From Alphaproteobacteria bacterium (GTDB lineage Bacteria; Pseudomonadota; Alphaproteobacteria; UBA9219), in the NCBI GenBank assembly GCA_028716765.1, contig JAQUPC010000101.1, forward strand, positions 1 through 7,718: 7,718 nt of DNA, given 5' to 3'. The notes under the pieces were generated by a model that had not been told where the DNA came from, made no database searches, and saw nothing but the letters and a program-made list of their open reading frames with translations. Within the stretch, counting starts at the first letter, position 1; each line of letters starts with the position of its first letter. Positions 6,598 through 7,718 of the stretch are shown in pieces. Both the position numbers and the translations under genes were made by a program.

Positions 6598-7056
6598 TTA
6601 TCCGCCCAACTGCCCCTTCACGAGCGCTCCCACGGCGGCGAAGTCCATTTGGCCGGTGTAGTTCTTTTTCAGCTCTGCCATCACCTTGCCCATGTCCTTG
6701 ATGCTGGCCGCGCCCGTGGCTGAAACGGCCTTGGCGATGGCGGCCTTCATTTCGTCTTCGCCCATCTGTTTGGGCAGGAAACGTTCGATCACGGCGATCT
6801 CGCCGCTTTCCTGTTTGACGAGGTCGGGGCGATTGCCTTTCTCATACATCGCGATCGACTCGCGGCGCTGCTTGATCATGCCCTGCATCATGGCCTGAAT
6901 CTCGCTGTCGCTGATTCCCTCCATGTTGCCTTTGGGGCGTGCGGCGATGTCCAAATCCTTAAGCCTGGCGTTGATAAGCCGTATGGCGGCGACCGTCTCC
7001 GGGTCCTTGCCCAGCATCGCTTTTTTAAGGGCATCGTTGAGTTCAGCGCGTAACAT
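6598..7056 (-). CDS. yqeY: GatB/YqeY domain-containing protein
   Basis: A 152 aa protein of the GatB/YqeY family, whose domain also forms the tRNA-binding tail of the GatB subunit of Asp/Glu-tRNA amidotransferase; the role of the free-standing protein is not well defined. The match runs over the full length: the N-terminal helical part (LNDALKKAMLGKDPETVAAI, then RLINARLKDLDIAAR, residues 6-40), the central IQAMMQGMIKQRRESIAMYE (53-72), the hallmark EIAVIERFLPKQM (86-98), and the C-terminal segments IKDMGKVMAELK (119-130) and MDFAAVGALVKGQLG (137-151). The ATG at 7056 is chosen because AGGAG (plus coordinates 7062-7066) lies 5 bases upstream; the open frame continues to 7197 but that extension is AT-rich and lacks an RBS. 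A promoter lies at 7102-7130. In many alphaproteobacteria this gene directly precedes dnaG, which here is 5.9 kb further on. Confidence 0.95.
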   Translation of the reverse strand: MLRAELNDALKKAMLGKDPETVAAIRLINARLKDLDIAARPKGNMEGISDSEIQAMMQGMIKQRRESIAMYEKGNRPDLVKQESGEIAVIERFLPKQMGEDEMKAAIAKAVSATGAASIKDMGKVMAELKKNYTGQMDFAAVGALVKGQLGG

Positions 7057-7101
7057 GGTGACTCCTGACGGATTTTGCGATTGTATGTTGAAAACAAGAT
7101 A

Positions 7102-7130
7102 TATATAGTATGGCGATCCTTTAACTTCAA
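7102..7130 (-). promoter_or_regulatory. Probable sigma-70 promoter of yqeY
   Basis: On the minus strand TTGAAG (plus 7125-7130) is separated by exactly 17 bases from TATATA (plus 7102-7107). Transcription would start near 7095, giving an untranslated leader of roughly 40 bases before the ATG at 7056. Each hexamer matches its consensus at four of six positions. The location in the gap between two divergent genes supports the call. Confidence 0.5.
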
Positions 7131-7143
7131 TAATGATATTATA

Positions 7144-7695
7144 ATGAGAGAAGAAAATTATAATGATTTTTTTGTCTCCACGAACGTGTATCTGCATTTT
7201 ATCATGTTCGAATCATCCGTTTCATTCTTGAATCCGGCTGCTTCAGGAAACGATCGAAATAGCTTTGTTGATTTTGCGCTTCTTGTCATGGCAAGAGCTT
7301 TGAGCCTTTGGGGAAACGATGCTCGTTTAACTGTAGCGGCCAAGAAATTAGGTGGGGGCAAGGAGATCAGTCAGTATTCGTTAAGAGAAATAATCGAGGA
7401 ACGCGGTTTGGTTGTTCCTTGCGTTAATGGGCCTTCGCCGGAGACTCCTTATAAGTTGGGAATAAGCGAGGCAGGCCGGGACTTATTGAATCAGATAATG
7501 GCTCGTACTTCCGCGTCTGAAAGCGCGGTTATTCAAGGCTCCATAGGCCTTGCTTTGATAATCGCTCAAGCCTTTGAGGGCGAAATGAAGGTTGAGGTTT
7601 CACGTGATGGCGTAGCCATCGATCCTTCAATGCGGCCTGCGTCTGTGTTTTACGGGCAGGAAAGGAATCAGCTGTCGATACCAGGACAACATTAA
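7144..7695 (+). CDS. Hypothetical protein, possible ribbon-helix-helix-like C-terminal part
   Basis: I do not recognise this protein. It is 183 aa from the ATG at 7144. The start is uncertain: neither 7144 nor the in-frame ATG at 7204 has a Shine-Dalgarno, and TATAAT at 7140-7145 overlaps the first ATG. If that hexamer is a real -10 box, translation must begin further on, most likely at 7204 (163 aa, MFESSVSF). From residue 38 codon use becomes more balanced and the protein looks genuine: a hydrophobic helix FVDFALLVMARALSLW (41-56), then a charged helical middle. Residues about 112-153 (RDLLNQIMARTSASESAVIQ, then an alanine- and isoleucine-rich helix and a short strand) resemble in pattern proteins in which a ribbon-helix-helix-like segment precedes a beta strand. 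That resemblance is weak. It is transcribed divergently from yqeY, sharing the 7057-7143 gap. Confidence 0.6.
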   Translation: MREENYNDFFVSTNVYLHFIMFESSVSFLNPAASGNDRNSFVDFALLVMARALSLWGNDARLTVAAKKLGGGKEISQYSLREIIEERGLVVPCVNGPSPETPYKLGISEAGRDLLNQIMARTSASESAVIQGSIGLALIIAQAFEGEMKVEVSRDGVAIDPSMRPASVFYGQERNQLSIPGQH

Positions 7696-7718
7696 AATAC
7701 AGCTATAATCACGGTTTA

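Noticed and set aside
7057..7197. A 47-residue N-terminal extension of YqeY
   Set aside because: It is AT-rich, contains the likely promoter, and family length and AGGAG both support the start at 7056.

Overview
The window looks like a chromosomal segment of an alphaproteobacterium. This rests on YqeY and DnaG lying on the same strand as an interrupted yqeY-dnaG pair (in many alphaproteobacteria yqeY, dnaG and rpoD are neighbours), on the close match of both proteins to their families, and on an alphaproteobacterial-type ATP-dependent PEP carboxykinase. The assignment is inference from remembered gene order and protein motifs; no database search was run.

Layout, left to right: (1) 1-734, minus strand, the N-terminal part of DNA primase DnaG, running off the left edge. 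(2) 735-2367, an AT-rich stretch with two unrecognised genes, one on the plus strand (975-1679) and one on the minus strand (1660-2067). Their 3' ends overlap by 20 bases, and each encodes a protein with two hydrophobic, probably membrane-inserted segments. (3) 2368-5887, two complete ATP-type phosphoenolpyruvate carboxykinase genes in tandem on the plus strand. They are 534 and 535 codons long, each with its own strong ribosome binding site and its own intrinsic terminator. The first is canonical and uses GC-rich codons. The second is a diverged paralogue with mixed codon use; it keeps all the catalytic residues I could check but has an altered loop around the conserved substrate-binding arginine. 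(4) 5987-6586, an unrecognised soluble-looking plus-strand protein of 199 residues. (5) 6598-7056, minus strand, a complete GatB/YqeY-domain protein with a good promoter. (6) 7144-7695, a divergently transcribed unrecognised gene with an uncertain start.

How the parts relate: yqeY and dnaG point the same way but are about 5.9 kb apart, and everything between them except the 1660-2067 gene is on the opposite strand. The block holding the two carboxykinases and the unknown genes therefore appears to sit inside what is normally a housekeeping cluster. PEP carboxykinase converts oxaloacetate and ATP to phosphoenolpyruvate, CO2 and ADP, the entry step of gluconeogenesis from TCA-cycle acids. Two separately terminated copies suggest different expression conditions or a specialised role for the second copy. 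No transposase, integrase, tRNA, rRNA or CRISPR array is visible.
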